This document shows positions 29,375 to 50,732 of a stretch of 64,000 nt of DNA, in pieces. The notes beneath the pieces were generated by a model. It saw nothing but the letters and a program-made list of their open reading frames with translations, had not been told where the DNA came from and did no database searches. Each line of letters begins with the position of its first letter. Position 1 is the first letter of the stretch. Made by a program: the position numbers and the translations under genes. The DNA is from Litomosoides sigmodontis (lineage: Eukaryota > Nematoda > Chromadorea > Rhabditida > Onchocercidae): positions 4,747,001-4,811,000 of the forward strand of contig OY718807.1 in assembly GCA_963070105.1 (NCBI GenBank), in the 5' to 3' direction.

Positions 29375-30182
29375 GATTTAGATTAAATGTTGAAAACGAA
29401 TTTCCAAAAGTTCGATTCCGAAAGTCAATATCTGAGTACCGTATGTTTTCAACTTTACGACGTGATCCTGCCCTGTAAATCTCGCTACACATGAGTAATT
29501 CAAATATGAAAAAGTATGAGATAAATCTTGTATCTCCTTCCCTCTTTCCCTTCCCAACCCACTCCACTGAATCTTGCCAACTTAAGATCCACTGAATTTC
29601 GTCAACTACCGGCCCGAGGTCGAATTGCGATTTCATTCCGCTCCATGCAGCCTAATTTCAAATCATGAACTAATAAATTAATTGCGGTTCCTTTATGACA
29701 CCCTCTGACTGATCACGACGATGCTGTTTGGTCGTGGTACTGTTATCTTTTATGCAAGTCAAACAACTTAATCACTTGTAAAATGAAAAGTGAAACATGA
29801 ACAACTCTTTGCAACAAATATGAAAATGAGGCGTAAATCCAAATCCAATACACTGCTCGCCTTCAGAGATGCGGTTTACCGCCTTAGTCTGATATCAAAA
29901 AGCTTTTTTTTTGAGAGTAGTAAATTACTCGTGAAACCCATTCGAAATATGACAATCCACAAGGCCAATTATCTTCGAATTTTTGAGGAAGAACATGACA
30001 TGTAAAGAAAAAATTCAAGAATCTTGGAAACAACCACGAATGTAAACGCAACATAAATCACTGCGATAACTTTTGCCGTATTAGCATAACAATGGTGAAT
30101 GTGTAGACGATATCGAGATCGACAATTAAGAATGAAACTTTTGAAACTATCGATCAAGTACCATCCAGGAGGGAAAAAATAT
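29375..30182. other. Spacer between SUB1 and SF3B6
   Basis: About 800 bp on the 3' side of SUB1 and 5' side of SF3B6. It contains no exon-like frame. It should hold the SUB1 3' UTR and the SF3B6 promoter or, if the two are co-transcribed, an intercistronic region; the distance is long for a nematode operon. Confidence 0.5.
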
Positions 30183-31676
30183 TTATACACTACTCAGCTT
30201 TTCGTCTATATCACCCATAATAGCCTTCAAGCGCTGGTACTGCTCTCCCGACAAACTAATACCTTTACGTCCCGGTTTTAGTTCACCGCTACCCTGAAAA
30301 TCTGTTATACATCAGAATAAAACTGGAAGTATTAAAATCATGAAAAAATCATCAAATGAAGTACAGCTGTGCTATCTATGCTTTTCATAGATAAAAACTT
30401 GTCCTTTAACTCAAAATAAGTTCGCAGAATGTTTGCAAAATTTCCAACGTTAACTTTCAAAGCAAAATATTTATAAACTTTGGTAGTATATTCACCTTTT
30501 TGTTTTGAATTCATTTTCACATAATAAAAACCTCTCAAACCATTCTAATCCAAATGTACTCTCGACATTTAAAAGCGTTATGTATTAACCAAAAAATGAA
30601 ATGATCAAAAACCTAGGAAAGAGTAAATATTAAAACATTACATAAATAACACACAGCACTCAGATATTGCAATATTTAATCATAAAGTAACTTAACCATA
30701 GTTGAATACAGAACAATAAACTACTTTCAAAATAAGGTTTTGTATCGGTGTAATTCCAACTTTTAATTATAAATGAAAAAGCACAGCATTACAAGAATAA
30801 ACGTACCTTATCTTGATAATATTCTCGAATATCAATCAACGCCTTGCCTTTGAAGGATCGGACAGATACAAAACGCATTTTGCCCAACTCGAACATCTAC
30901 AAATGATTTCCATGACAACTGAATAAATTCGTAAATAATCAGTGAAAATTTTTTGCACTAACTTTAATCATTTATCTTATTACAGCAGCAAAAAAAGGAT
31001 TCCAAACGGTTACCACAGAATTTGAAATTCAAAACTATTGATTTTTTGTTCCGAAATTACAAACAATGTGAACAGTAAAAAATTTTTTTTAGGGAAATGT
31101 CTTTTACCTAATATTTATAATCTCAATTCTCCAGCGTCTTATTTTTACATATTACAAAAGGAAAGTAGTGAGAGACTAGGTCAATATACTTCACCTATTG
31201 TCAAAACTTAAACAAGTACCTCTTCACCGTCGGCATTCTTGAAGCCGCTGCTATTACTTTTACCTTTCTTCAACGGGGTTTTGTCAACAATGCTTTCATC
31301 GGAAGTGCTGCTCTAAAGGAAAACAACAACTAGCCATATTAATGGCCTGACTATATAGTCACCTGAACTGACAAAAAAGGCACACTCAATTTATTTTCAA
31401 TATACAAGTCAAAGAAGTAACACTTCATTTCCTCCCACGCATTTATTAATCAAAGGAGACAATTTTAGAATGAAAGTAGCAAGGTCAAGATAGCATCCGT
31501 GCGTAAGAAGCATAAGACGAGAGCGCTTAATGTTTGCAAAAATAACAACTGTGAAAGGCAAATTTCGCACAAATTAAGAAATTAAAATAAAATAAAATTG
31601 GCACTTCTCTGGCACGCTTTGTCTCCTTCCTTAATTCATTTTTGCCCTCAGCGCTCGAACTATCGGAATCAGACAT
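30183..31676 (-). CDS. SUB1: RNA polymerase II coactivator p15 (PC4/SUB1 family)
   Basis: Single-stranded-DNA-binding transcription coactivator of the nucleus. Four exons, 31605-31676, 31220-31312, 30807-30896 and 30183-30293, join in phase 0 to give 121 residues. The N-terminal half is Ser/Asp/Lys-rich ([18 protein letters not shown]), as in the regulatory region of PC4. The C-terminal half is the PC4 ssDNA-binding domain: [26 protein letters not shown], then [20 protein letters not shown] and a short helix. The key basic and aromatic positions of the beta-sheet are present. The start ATG at 31676 lies about 570 bp from the start of the divergent OTUD6B homologue, so the two may share a promoter region. 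Confidence 0.95.
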
Positions 31677-32242
31677 TCTTGCACTTCTGAAAACTGGCGA
31701 AGTCAGAGAAGAAAAAGACCGATGTGGTCAACTACAAAACGAACGAACGACACTCCAACGGAAAACAAGCACAGAGCTGCATCACCGGAATAAGATAGGT
31801 AGATCGCAAATCGTAGACAAACCGAATGTGAGAAATGAGTGGAGAATTTTGGCTTTGTACGGGTGGGATGCTTGCGCCGTTCGTCGACCTTCTCCGTTGT
31901 TAGCTGCACCGCAGTTTTACGGTGTTGTCGGTATTCTCTTTTCTTCTCTTCTTGCTACACTTTGTTTCAACTAGAAATTAGTGTCCAGTACATTTCCTTC
32001 CACGAGGTATCGACTACCCTAACTTCATTGTTCTGAAGCAACAGGATTGCCAAGATTCTATTAGGAATCTAGTTTAGCGATTATTGATTTGAACATCAAA
32101 TACTACTGCAAGCAAAATGTGAAATTTGTCTATTCCATAAATTCACTTCATAGATAATCATTACGAGCACTTGCTTTGGTGCTAAAATTTCAATATTTTA
32201 AATTTCAGATTCAAGTAGTTCTTAGTTTTTCGAAATAGAACA
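31677..32242. promoter_or_regulatory. Divergent 5' region of SUB1 and the OTUD6B homologue
   Basis: This 566-bp gap separates two start codons pointing apart. A TTTCAG acceptor-like site ends at 32208, 34 bp before the OTUD6B ATG, and could be a spliced-leader trans-splice site or the end of a 5' UTR intron. Open frames in the gap are not protein-like. No TATA box was assigned. Confidence 0.45.
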
Positions 32243-34655
32243 ATGCTCGAGGAAGAAGATATTACTCCTATGGGGCAGTTAAAAGTAGCACATCGGAAAG
32301 AACGCAAAGAGCTACAATGTAATTTAATTACGAATTTGCGTTTATTTTAATTTTTGCACATTTATTTTTGAAATGTTAACAAATTCTTCCATTTGGACTT
32401 ATCATTATTTGTTAATTGCGTTTATCGCCCAAATAAAATATTGATGAATTATTAACTCTGATGAAAAGGAAAAAAGGTAGATGCAGTGATATGATCGGTA
32501 CTAGTCACAATGTAGTTGTACGCGTATTTCAGCGAAGATAATGAACATGAAACATTCAATTGCAAAAAATGACAAGAAGCGAAAAAAGGAAATAGTTGCG
32601 GAGATAGCAAAATTGGAAGAAGAGATGAAAAAACGCCATGAAGAGGTCTTCTTATTCTGATTTATTGTTACAAGTTACATAATAGATACTTATAACTCTG
32701 GCTTGCCTTCAGTAATCTTTTGAAACAATAAAATAAATGTATTTTTCATTCGATTCTTTCAAGTTCCAGTTTGCAAAAAGAGTTTACTGAAAATTTGTGA
32801 ACTTTCTGAATTTGTTACATGTGAAATATGTTTGTGATATGCGAAATCACCAATTTTATTGTTTCTGTGTCAACTAATCAAACATTGCTCAGTGGCGAAT
32901 GGTCATTTTAGGACATTATTTCCATACTTTTTGCGACGAAATATTTGGAGATCAGCACATAATTTTGATGAATGTTAATTTAGGAATTAACGGAATTAAA
33001 ACAATCGTCATCAGAAGCATGTTTAGAGCCAGTTGTTATAGAGCAATATCAAGCAAAGGAAAAAGAACCACGTATCTCAAAAGCTATGAAAAGACGAGTA
33101 AGTTGGAACAATTTTAATGGAAATATTATGCAGATTTTTTATGTTGGTCACATTATTGTACCTCTGTTAATTTTGTGGTCAATATTTCAAAATGCAAACG
33201 AAAAGCTAGCTTTTGCGCTTGCGTATAAATGATATGGAAGTGTCAACGTTCGTTGCTTTTCGAGAATTATATATTATAATATGAAATATTGCACTGTCAG
33301 ATTGATTTGGATCATGTTAATTGCAAATTTTTGCATGGATTCATAATATAGCTCTTTAAGTTTTGACGAACTTCTGCAAGTGCGAAAAAGCTGTGTGCAT
33401 GTTATTTATTAAAGCACTGTCATGCATTCGACATTACAAAAATAGGAATTTACTCGTTATTCATCTGTAAGTGAACTTCACAAACTAAATTGAAGGAAAA
33501 AAAGGCCGAACTCAAAAGGAAAAATCAGGAAGCAGTAATTCAAGCTAGAATTGATGTGGAAAGTGCACCTCGTACGGTTTTCTTTTACTTTAAGATATCA
33601 GTTATTAAAATGGACTTAATATTCGTTGAAGAATAAGTGATGCTGCTGTTTAAAAGGAAATATTTTTTAATAAAGTTTTGAAACTATCTAGGAAAGTTCG
33701 AGAGGGAGGCTATCGAACGGCAGCTAAAGGATCGTGGACTTACAGTATACAATATTGAGCCGGATGGTGATTGCTTGTATAGCGCTGTAGCCCATCAACT
33801 ATCTCTAGTTACTTCACATCAGGTCACCTTTATCAATCGCGTGCAGTCAGTCATTTCCAAGCCCAAAAAATATATTAGATTGTAAATCAAAAAATCACAA
33901 TTACAATACTTAATTCTCCAAAGTAAAATTTTGTTTTTAGTTTAGGGGTGCAAATATTCGACAAAAAGCTGCTGCCTACATGCGAACGCATAAAGATGAT
34001 TTTCTTCCGTTTTTAATCAGTGATGATGGGGAGGCAATAAATGAGTTCGAATTTGAGGAGTACTGTATGAAAGTTGAGAAATGCTGCACAGATGGTGGTG
34101 TTTGGGGTGGAGAACCAGAGGTAATTTTAGATTTTTGACAGTAGCACATTGCAAACACGAAGATATTTTGACGTTATGACCACAGCGATGACATTGTCGG
34201 CAATACCGGTGAGGTTATAGAAGCAATATCTAAAAATGATTTGTTATATGGGACAGAAAGCAGAATATGTTCTCTCATTCCTTGGGATTGGCTTTTACAG
34301 TTTAGATGCAGCATTGCGTAACTCTTCATTATTTCTGCTTAAGATTATTTTATTTTCATTAATAAAAGAAGATAATGTTAAAGAAAAATTAGTTGTGTTC
34401 AATAAAGTTTTTTGTTGAGAATTTTATTTAGTTTCATTATTATAGCTTCGAGCAACAGCTTGTGCACTGGAAAGGCGAATTGAAGTAATTCAGCCGGGAG
34501 GACGAGTTTTGCTTTTTGGACAAGAATATAACGATAGAAATCCTCTCGTTATTACATTTCATCGATTTGCCTACAGTTTAGGCGAACATTACAATTCGAC
34601 TGTCCCAAATAACACCACTTTTCTTCCGGAAAATGATTTTGATACGAGAAGATAA
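32243..34655 (+). CDS. OTU-domain deubiquitinase, OTUD6B-like
   Basis: Cysteine protease that removes ubiquitin; metazoan OTUD6 proteins act in the cytosol and are linked to protein synthesis control. Seven exons: 32243-32318, 32533-32645, 32984-33097, 33496-33571, 33692-33822, 33941-34120 and 34446-34655, giving about 299 residues. The N-terminal third is a charged coiled-coil typical of OTUD6 (KNDKKRKKEIVAEIAKLEEE, then PRISKAMKRR). The OTU domain starts near residue 130. The catalytic motif DGDCLYSAVAHQ holds the nucleophile Cys, and the late GEHYNS holds the catalytic His. The WGGEPELRA block joins exons 6 and 7. Exon 4 is entered through an AAG acceptor and left at CCTC|gtacgg, the only choice that keeps frame. 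The ELMO-domain gene follows on the same strand about 650 bp downstream. Confidence 0.93.
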
Positions 34656-35307
34656 TGTGAAGGATGCTACCGAAATAAATCTATTACTTCATGGCAGTAA
34701 TGACATAGCGAAATTTTGTGCTGGTTATTATTAAACCATCAACTAACGTGTTGGTGACAATGTGCTTCTTACCGGTTTGTGCGCATGGGTCATAACAATT
34801 ACGATTGCTTGTTTACCGAAAAGTTTCGTTTGTGCATGTAATTAATAATGTCTTTTGCTTATTGATTTTACGTGCGCGAACAATTTCATGTTGAAATGTT
34901 GTTAGTAAATTTGCTTACTGTACTTATTTAAAATATTTCGAGGTATTTGTGCTTTTTACTGAAGGCAGCAAAATAATTAGCTGCATTTCGTTTTATTTCA
35001 CTATGCTTGTTGATGTGCGATATAACTGTCATTAAATGGAAAATCTCCGAAGTTGCTACAGAAGTAGTTGATAAGTATTTTTAGCAAGTTGATAAGATCT
35101 CAAAGTTAGAGGTGAATATCTTTATCAACAGATGACAATTTAAATATCGCCCCTTCTACCCAATTTGATATTAAAACGCAAACTTACATTTTAGTCTCAG
35201 CTATATCGTCTTGCATAACACGATTCCGATCTCGAGAATGACATTTAACGTACTTATAAATCATAGACAAAATGCTCGTTTTTTAGAATTTCTGTCCAAT
35301 AAATTTC
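34656..35307 (+). other. Spacer between OTUD6B-like and ELMO genes, with possible trans-splice acceptor
   Basis: No exon-like frame is present. A TTTTTTAG acceptor ends at 35286, 21 bp before the ELMO-gene ATG, with no visible upstream exon to pair with. This suits spliced-leader addition in a nematode, and two same-strand genes this close could be an operon. Without transcript data this stays a suggestion. Confidence 0.4.
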
Positions 35308-37172
35308 ATGGATTGGTACGATGAAGGTCCCTTCTTCAACTTATATCAGTACATTTGCTTATCATTTCGTCGTCTCTTGCGAATTACACTAAACTGGTTC
35401 ATGTTAATGGTAACTGGTAAAACGGAGCTTGAAAGAATTGTAAGCATATTTATATTTCATGCTAATGGTTTTATTGAAAATATAATACCAATAGCAGTAT
35501 GGTAACCCAATAAACTGACGAAACAATAGAAAAATTGAATCGTTAGATAGGTACATCTAACTATTTCAGTTAACATGGAAAGTCAATAACCGCGGTAGAA
35601 TCACAAAAGAAGTGGAAAAACTCATTGATGAAGGAGAGCTTCCAATAATACAAAAGTTTTGGAAGGCTGGGCAAGAAAAAAAACTTGTTAGTCAAAAATC
35701 TATTCAATATTTTTCGAAAATTCCTACTTTAAGTGTTTCTTTAATTAAACTTTTTGCAACTAATTGTGTCTTCATCATTTCCAATCAATTTCCATTTTGT
35801 TTTTTTCGAGCCAAAGTTCCACGTCCTCATTTCTTCCAACAATCATCTCCTCAAAATATTATTATAAATCACTTTAGGCAACGGAAATCGTTAGGAAATG
35901 CTGTCCGAAAGTAGGCGATGAACAGTTTAGAGATATGAGAGATGTATTAAGGAGATCGTTGAGCCAAATACGTGGCTATCGTGAATTATGTGATCGTACC
36001 GAGAAAATGCGTAAGGAGAAGTACGACTGTAAGAATGAAAATCATGAGAAAAGGTCTGATTAGTCTGATTAGAACTATGTCCAAAATATGACTTCTTTTT
36101 ATTCTTATCTTTGTAGATTGTTGAAGTTATGGGAGCTTCTGATGCCAAAGGAAGATTTGAAAGCTAGGATGACGGATCAGTGGCAGAAGATCGGATTCCA
36201 GGCAATAAAATTCACTTCACTTATGAGCGTAAAACGAGTTCACTTTTCTTTTAGGAGACTGCACATGAATGTTATCAACCTTTTGACTTGTAATAAGTTT
36301 CATTTGCTTGAGTTTTAATTATTTTCATTTACTGCATCCAATTTTCGGCTTTCGTCTTATTACTGAGTGAAGTCTAAAAAGCACGCACGAAACCAGCAAC
36401 TTCGCTATTTTTATTACATTGAAACGCCGAGGACTAAAATGACTTTCATGAAATAAGAATGCGAGAAAAACTTTCAGGGCCATGATCCAGCTACTGATTT
36501 CCGAGGCATGGGAATTTTATCACTTGAACAGCTGATATTCCTGGCGCAATACGATGTCGCACATGCACAGTCAATACTTTCCCTCTCAAATCATCCTTTA
36601 TATGGGTAAACATTGATTTCTCGTATCTTCCATTACATCTTACTTCAAGCTTTATATTTTTAACTACGCAACGCACTCCTGCTATTTTCACAGATAAAAG
36701 AATTTCGCCGAAAGGAAAAACGGAAAAACCCCAAACTTTCATTTTCATACTTTTGAAAGCTGCCCCTTTCCAGCTTTCCAATGGCAGTGACCGGAATCAA
36801 CTTGACGGCATTAGTCAGGCGATTACTACAGTGTAATGCATTAAAAATGCACTTCTATAATACTACTTTTGGCACACCAACGATCGACAATTTCCATCAC
36901 GTTTTTTGTATGTTATCTAAATTTTACCTTCAACTTTATAACTGTTTGCATGCTTACGTGCTTAATGAACATGATCGATCTAAAACTTTTATCCGTAAAG
37001 AATTACGACTTCAGGTCAAGTGTTCAAACTCTTTTGTGCATTCTGGACAAGAAGAAAACCAGAGTTGATCTATTTCAACAACATTAAAGATGATTTTGAA
37101 GATCAATTAATGGTCCATTTAAATTCAGAAGAAGCCAATTTGGATAAGTTAGATGTGGGATCTTTTGCATAA
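35308..37172 (+). CDS. ELMO-domain protein, ELMOD1/2-like
   Basis: ELMOD proteins are GTPase-activating proteins for Arf and Arl small GTPases. Seven exons: 35308-35439, 35570-35686, 35878-36053, 36117-36201, 36478-36605, 36774-36907 and 37015-37172, giving about 309 residues. The N-terminal exon resembles the ELMOD1/2 leader (YICLSFRRLLRITLNWFMLM, then TGKTELERI). The ELMO domain shows SQIRGYRELCDRTEKMRKEKYD, LLKLWELLMP, WQKIGFQ|GHDPATDFRGMG with the GAP-motif arginine, FPMAVTGINLTALV and a late Phe/Trp-rich helix. The linker between HPLYG and FPMAVTG is shorter than in vertebrate ELMOD1. Intron 4 starts with GC (CAG|gcaata), not GT; the frame and family alignment require it. It is convergent with ARGLU1. 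Confidence 0.93.
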
Positions 37173-38087
37173 CCAAAACTTTGCAGACGTAAAGCATAAA
37201 GATAGGATCAAACATTGCTCCGCTCCAAGTTTGCAAAGCCAATAATATAGAAAGTATGGCGACGTATTTAATCCTATCTTTATCCTTTTAAATTTTACAA
37301 TTATTCTACACAGTTTGCACAAGCTCTCACATCGAAATTAAGCCGTTCCAAAGCGCTTCGAGTGGGTATGTAATAAAAATATAATCACTTCAAATACGTA
37401 CGTAATCTTTCAATGTAATGTTATTTTTAAAATTTATAAATTATTCATCAGCTGTGAAACAAACAATATGTAACATGACGTCTGAAATTCATCAAATGTA
37501 TAAGTGAAGACTGTGGAGCGCGTTCTACTCATCGTATTAAAACCCTTCCGCAACATCATCCTTTTAAACGGTGCTGCACAAATTAAGACCGAACTTACGC
37601 TTCCAACAACATGTGCCCATCCAATCTATTAGAGGAGCAATGGTGACCCATTATGATTCTCACAGAAGGCAACCTCATATGACAATAATATCAGATTAGG
37701 CCATATCATTATTTCACCAATGACTTGAATACTGTCCTTTAGAGAATAGTTTCAAAACAATCCGTTTGTTTAAACTTTTTCAAAACCACCTCCTCACCAT
37801 GAAGAACTCACTATTCCAAAATGATTTGTTCGTCTTATGTTTCATTTTTATATACAATATCGAGCAATATTAGTGAAAGTACTAGAATAGACGTATTACA
37901 AATTAAAAGAAAGTGGCGCAACATGAATTTAAGGGGGATAAAAGGAAGACGTAAAACAAGTTGTTTCTCATCGGCCACACGAAAAGTATTTCAACGTGGG
38001 AGGTTCCAAAGTCCTTCTGCCCTCCATCAGTTATCTAATTTAATCTAGTACGTTCCACGACATCGTTCCATCTCCATCGTCTTTTAT
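37173..38087. other. Convergent 3' spacer between ELMOD and ARGLU1
   Basis: No coding exon is seen. A 13-bp perfect inverted repeat (ATAAAGATAGGAT at 37197-37209 and its complement at 37271-37283) lies just past the ELMOD stop and could form a stem in its 3' UTR. Frames at 37.8-38.05 kb look random. Confidence 0.5.
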
Positions 38088-40864
38088 TCATTTAAAGCCG
38101 AGCTTCAACTTGATTGGCGCCCTCATTGTTCCACCTTTATTCAATATCGCTTGTTGCTCACTTTTGGTTAACATTTCGCGTTCCTGAACCAGCGCATTCC
38201 GTTCCATCTCAAGTTTGCTCTTTGTTTCCAACATTAACAAGCGTTCTTGCTTCTGAAAAAAAAAAGACGTTTGACTAAAAGATCGTAAGAAAAAAAAGGA
38301 TTCAAAATAACCCAAAACTATATCAGCATGATATATCAGCACGATCACGAAGGAAACGCCTTACAAACTAATGAAACCCATGTTTCTACCCGTAGCTATA
38401 AATGCAGGAAATGTGTTCAAACCAACAACTGGCCCAATCAGGATTCTAAAAAAAGCTCGTATTTGAATGAACATACTGCTCGTCAGTAGTACGAATTCGT
38501 ATACTTCGCTTTGGCGTTGCAACAGCTTATCGGCCAACGGAACACCTACTAGTAGTTTGCCTGTTGTATCCCGGTGATATCACGCAGCAGTGTATGTCCA
38601 AGTACTGTGCAAGGTATGCACATTATGAATTTCCTCCCGAAGTACCACTATTCTTTGTTGATTCCTTCTGAGTCAACAAAGAATAGTGGTCTCTAATCAA
38701 AATCAGCTGATTTAATTATTTATAAGTAATTCAAAGTAATTCAAATAGCTGCTGCGCGACTGATCTGAGCTGAAATTGTATAATAGCCTGAAACATGGCG
38801 ATGACGGAAACTACATCACTCATTCTGTTAATCTAATTGTATGTCCGATGTAAAGCATTTTAATACTTTACCAATTTCTTCTCTGTTTCCTCCAGTTCCT
38901 TCATTTTCTTCTCCAAACTTTCCTCAAGCTCTGCGCATCGCTTTTTGGATTCTTCCTATAAATATTATTCCAATAAGTATTATTTCAAACGTTCAACCGA
39001 ACCGATACTATTACTTTAAGAAAAGGAAAAAATAACCGATTTGCTCTTGGCAATTTGATAATTTATCAAAGCATTCTCAACATTCAAGATTTTATTCCAT
39101 AATTCTTAGAATTTCTAATTATGTAGGAAAAGTCAAGTTAGAAAGCAATTTTCGATATCATTCTCTTTGCATGACACTGTAAAAGTAACATTCTCTAATT
39201 TATTGAAAACCATAAAACACCTCTCGCTTTCGACTTTCCTCCACCTCGTGCATCATTTCTTGCTCAATTTGTGAACGCAACCTGGATTCCAGGTCCGCGC
39301 GTGCCTTGGCAACGCGTTCTTGAACCAACGATTCCAGATCAGCTACTCTTGCACTTACCTACAATGAAACTGCTTCAGGAAAAGAAAATTTGCCTTCACC
39401 GTTCAGAAAATTTGCAAGCCTTGTACTGCAGTGTGATGGCGTTTGATAATTTAAAGCAAAGCTTCAAATAACATAGAACCTGGCTGTTCCAAGGCAGAGC
39501 AAAGTATGCAAATTTTCTGAAATAGCTATGTGTAAATTACAAAATTAAGATCTAATTTTAAAAAATACCATTGATGTGGTCGGACTCCATAAATGAATCC
39601 TTCCAGCTAATTAGCGGCCGCAAGGTGCACACACACAGACAGCCTTTCTCCATTCTTCAATGTTCTTTTATTGTGTGACACCTAACACGGTGTTAACACG
39701 AAACGTAGCATAAACTAACTTGTTAAGAACCCGAACTATAAATAAAAAACGGGGAATGCTTACATCCAAAAGCAAAATTTTGGCATGAAAAAGAAATTAT
39801 TCCAACTTCATTTCTTTGAAACTTTCAGGACCCGAATTCTCTCAGTCCTCAACTGGACACCACAGAACAAGCTACATTACTTCTGGCTAATCTATTTCAT
39901 TTTAATAATCTCACGGCAAGTACGCAAACATCTTTATTTTACTGAATATTTTTTCACTTTTTTTCTGAATTTTTACTGAATACAGTTAATATTAGAGGCA
40001 AAAGCTACTTGGAGCCCGCATCACGTAATCCGCTGTTGTAATAACATCACTCATTGAGTACAAAATTTTACAAATCAGACGCCATGCTTTGATAATAAAT
40101 AGCAGTCGATAACTAAAATTGCCACGACAGCAATTAAATGAAAACGGGAACCTTTCCAAAAATCCTTCAACGGCTGATCACGTTTGGTAGTTACGATCAC
40201 AAATAATTTGCGAAGTTAGTTCTTTATAATTAGTCGTAACTATTGGTAACACGAATAGGAATCTACAACATCCTAGGTGTAGAATGCAGAAAACAGTATT
40301 ACCTGCTCGGTAACCCGTGCATCCAACCATTCTTTAGCTGCCTGACTTAGTTGCGATGCATCAAATTTCACACCAGCTCCTAATTCGCTTACCAGCGCGC
40401 CTATTGATGTGGATGGCGAATTTGAACTACCATTTCTGAAAAGAGGGTCATGACTAACAATCGCTGAACATCCCCACACCCAAACTAAGATTTTTTTTCT
40501 AAAAATATTTCTGCAATTTGCTGAGTATAAGAAATAAGCCGCCAAGAGGCCAATTTTTGAAAGCAAAAAACACTAATCACCACTCCCAACTTGTACTAAA
40601 TTAATGTCTCTGAACATGCTTTAATTACATGGCTAGTAAACTTATTATCGGTCTTTCACAGCATATTAACCTCACTCGATACACTCACCCCCGCTTTTCC
40701 CTTTTCAACAGCGATTCGATTTCATTATCAGAATCCGAACGGTCTGATTCACGTCTTCGTCGACGATCCTTGTCCTTGCGATAACGCCTATCACGATCCC
40801 TGCGCTCGTCACGAGAACGTGAGCGTGAACGACGCCTGTGATCACGTGATCTACTACGAGGCAT
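38088..40864 (-). CDS. ARGLU1: Arginine and glutamate-rich protein 1 (ARGLU1)
   Basis: Nuclear RS/ER-rich protein that links Mediator-dependent transcription to alternative splicing. Five exons, 40689-40864, 40303-40435, 39221-39358, 38872-38955 and 38088-38252, join in phase to give about 231 residues. The first exon is an RS-like region (MPRSRSRDHRRRSRSRSRDE, then RDRDRRYRKDKDRRRRR) with SDSDNEIE. Next comes the conserved LDARVTEQVSARVADLE block, then a long Glu/Lys coiled coil (EQEMMHEVEESRKREEES, then LEEKLEKK-like repeats). It ends NKGGTMRAPIKLKLGFK, matching the family's C-terminus. Intron 4 (38253-38871) carries a perfect 18-bp hairpin. The gene converges on ELMOD; the 5' flank is a long gene-poor stretch. 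Confidence 0.93.
38644..38690. repeat. Perfect 18-bp inverted repeat with 11-nt loop
   Basis: ACCACTATTCTTTGTTGA at 38644-38661 is the exact reverse complement of 38673-38690. It lies inside the last intron of ARGLU1, on which strand it would form a stable hairpin in the pre-mRNA. Confidence 0.9.
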
Positions 40865-50732
<9,868 letters not shown>

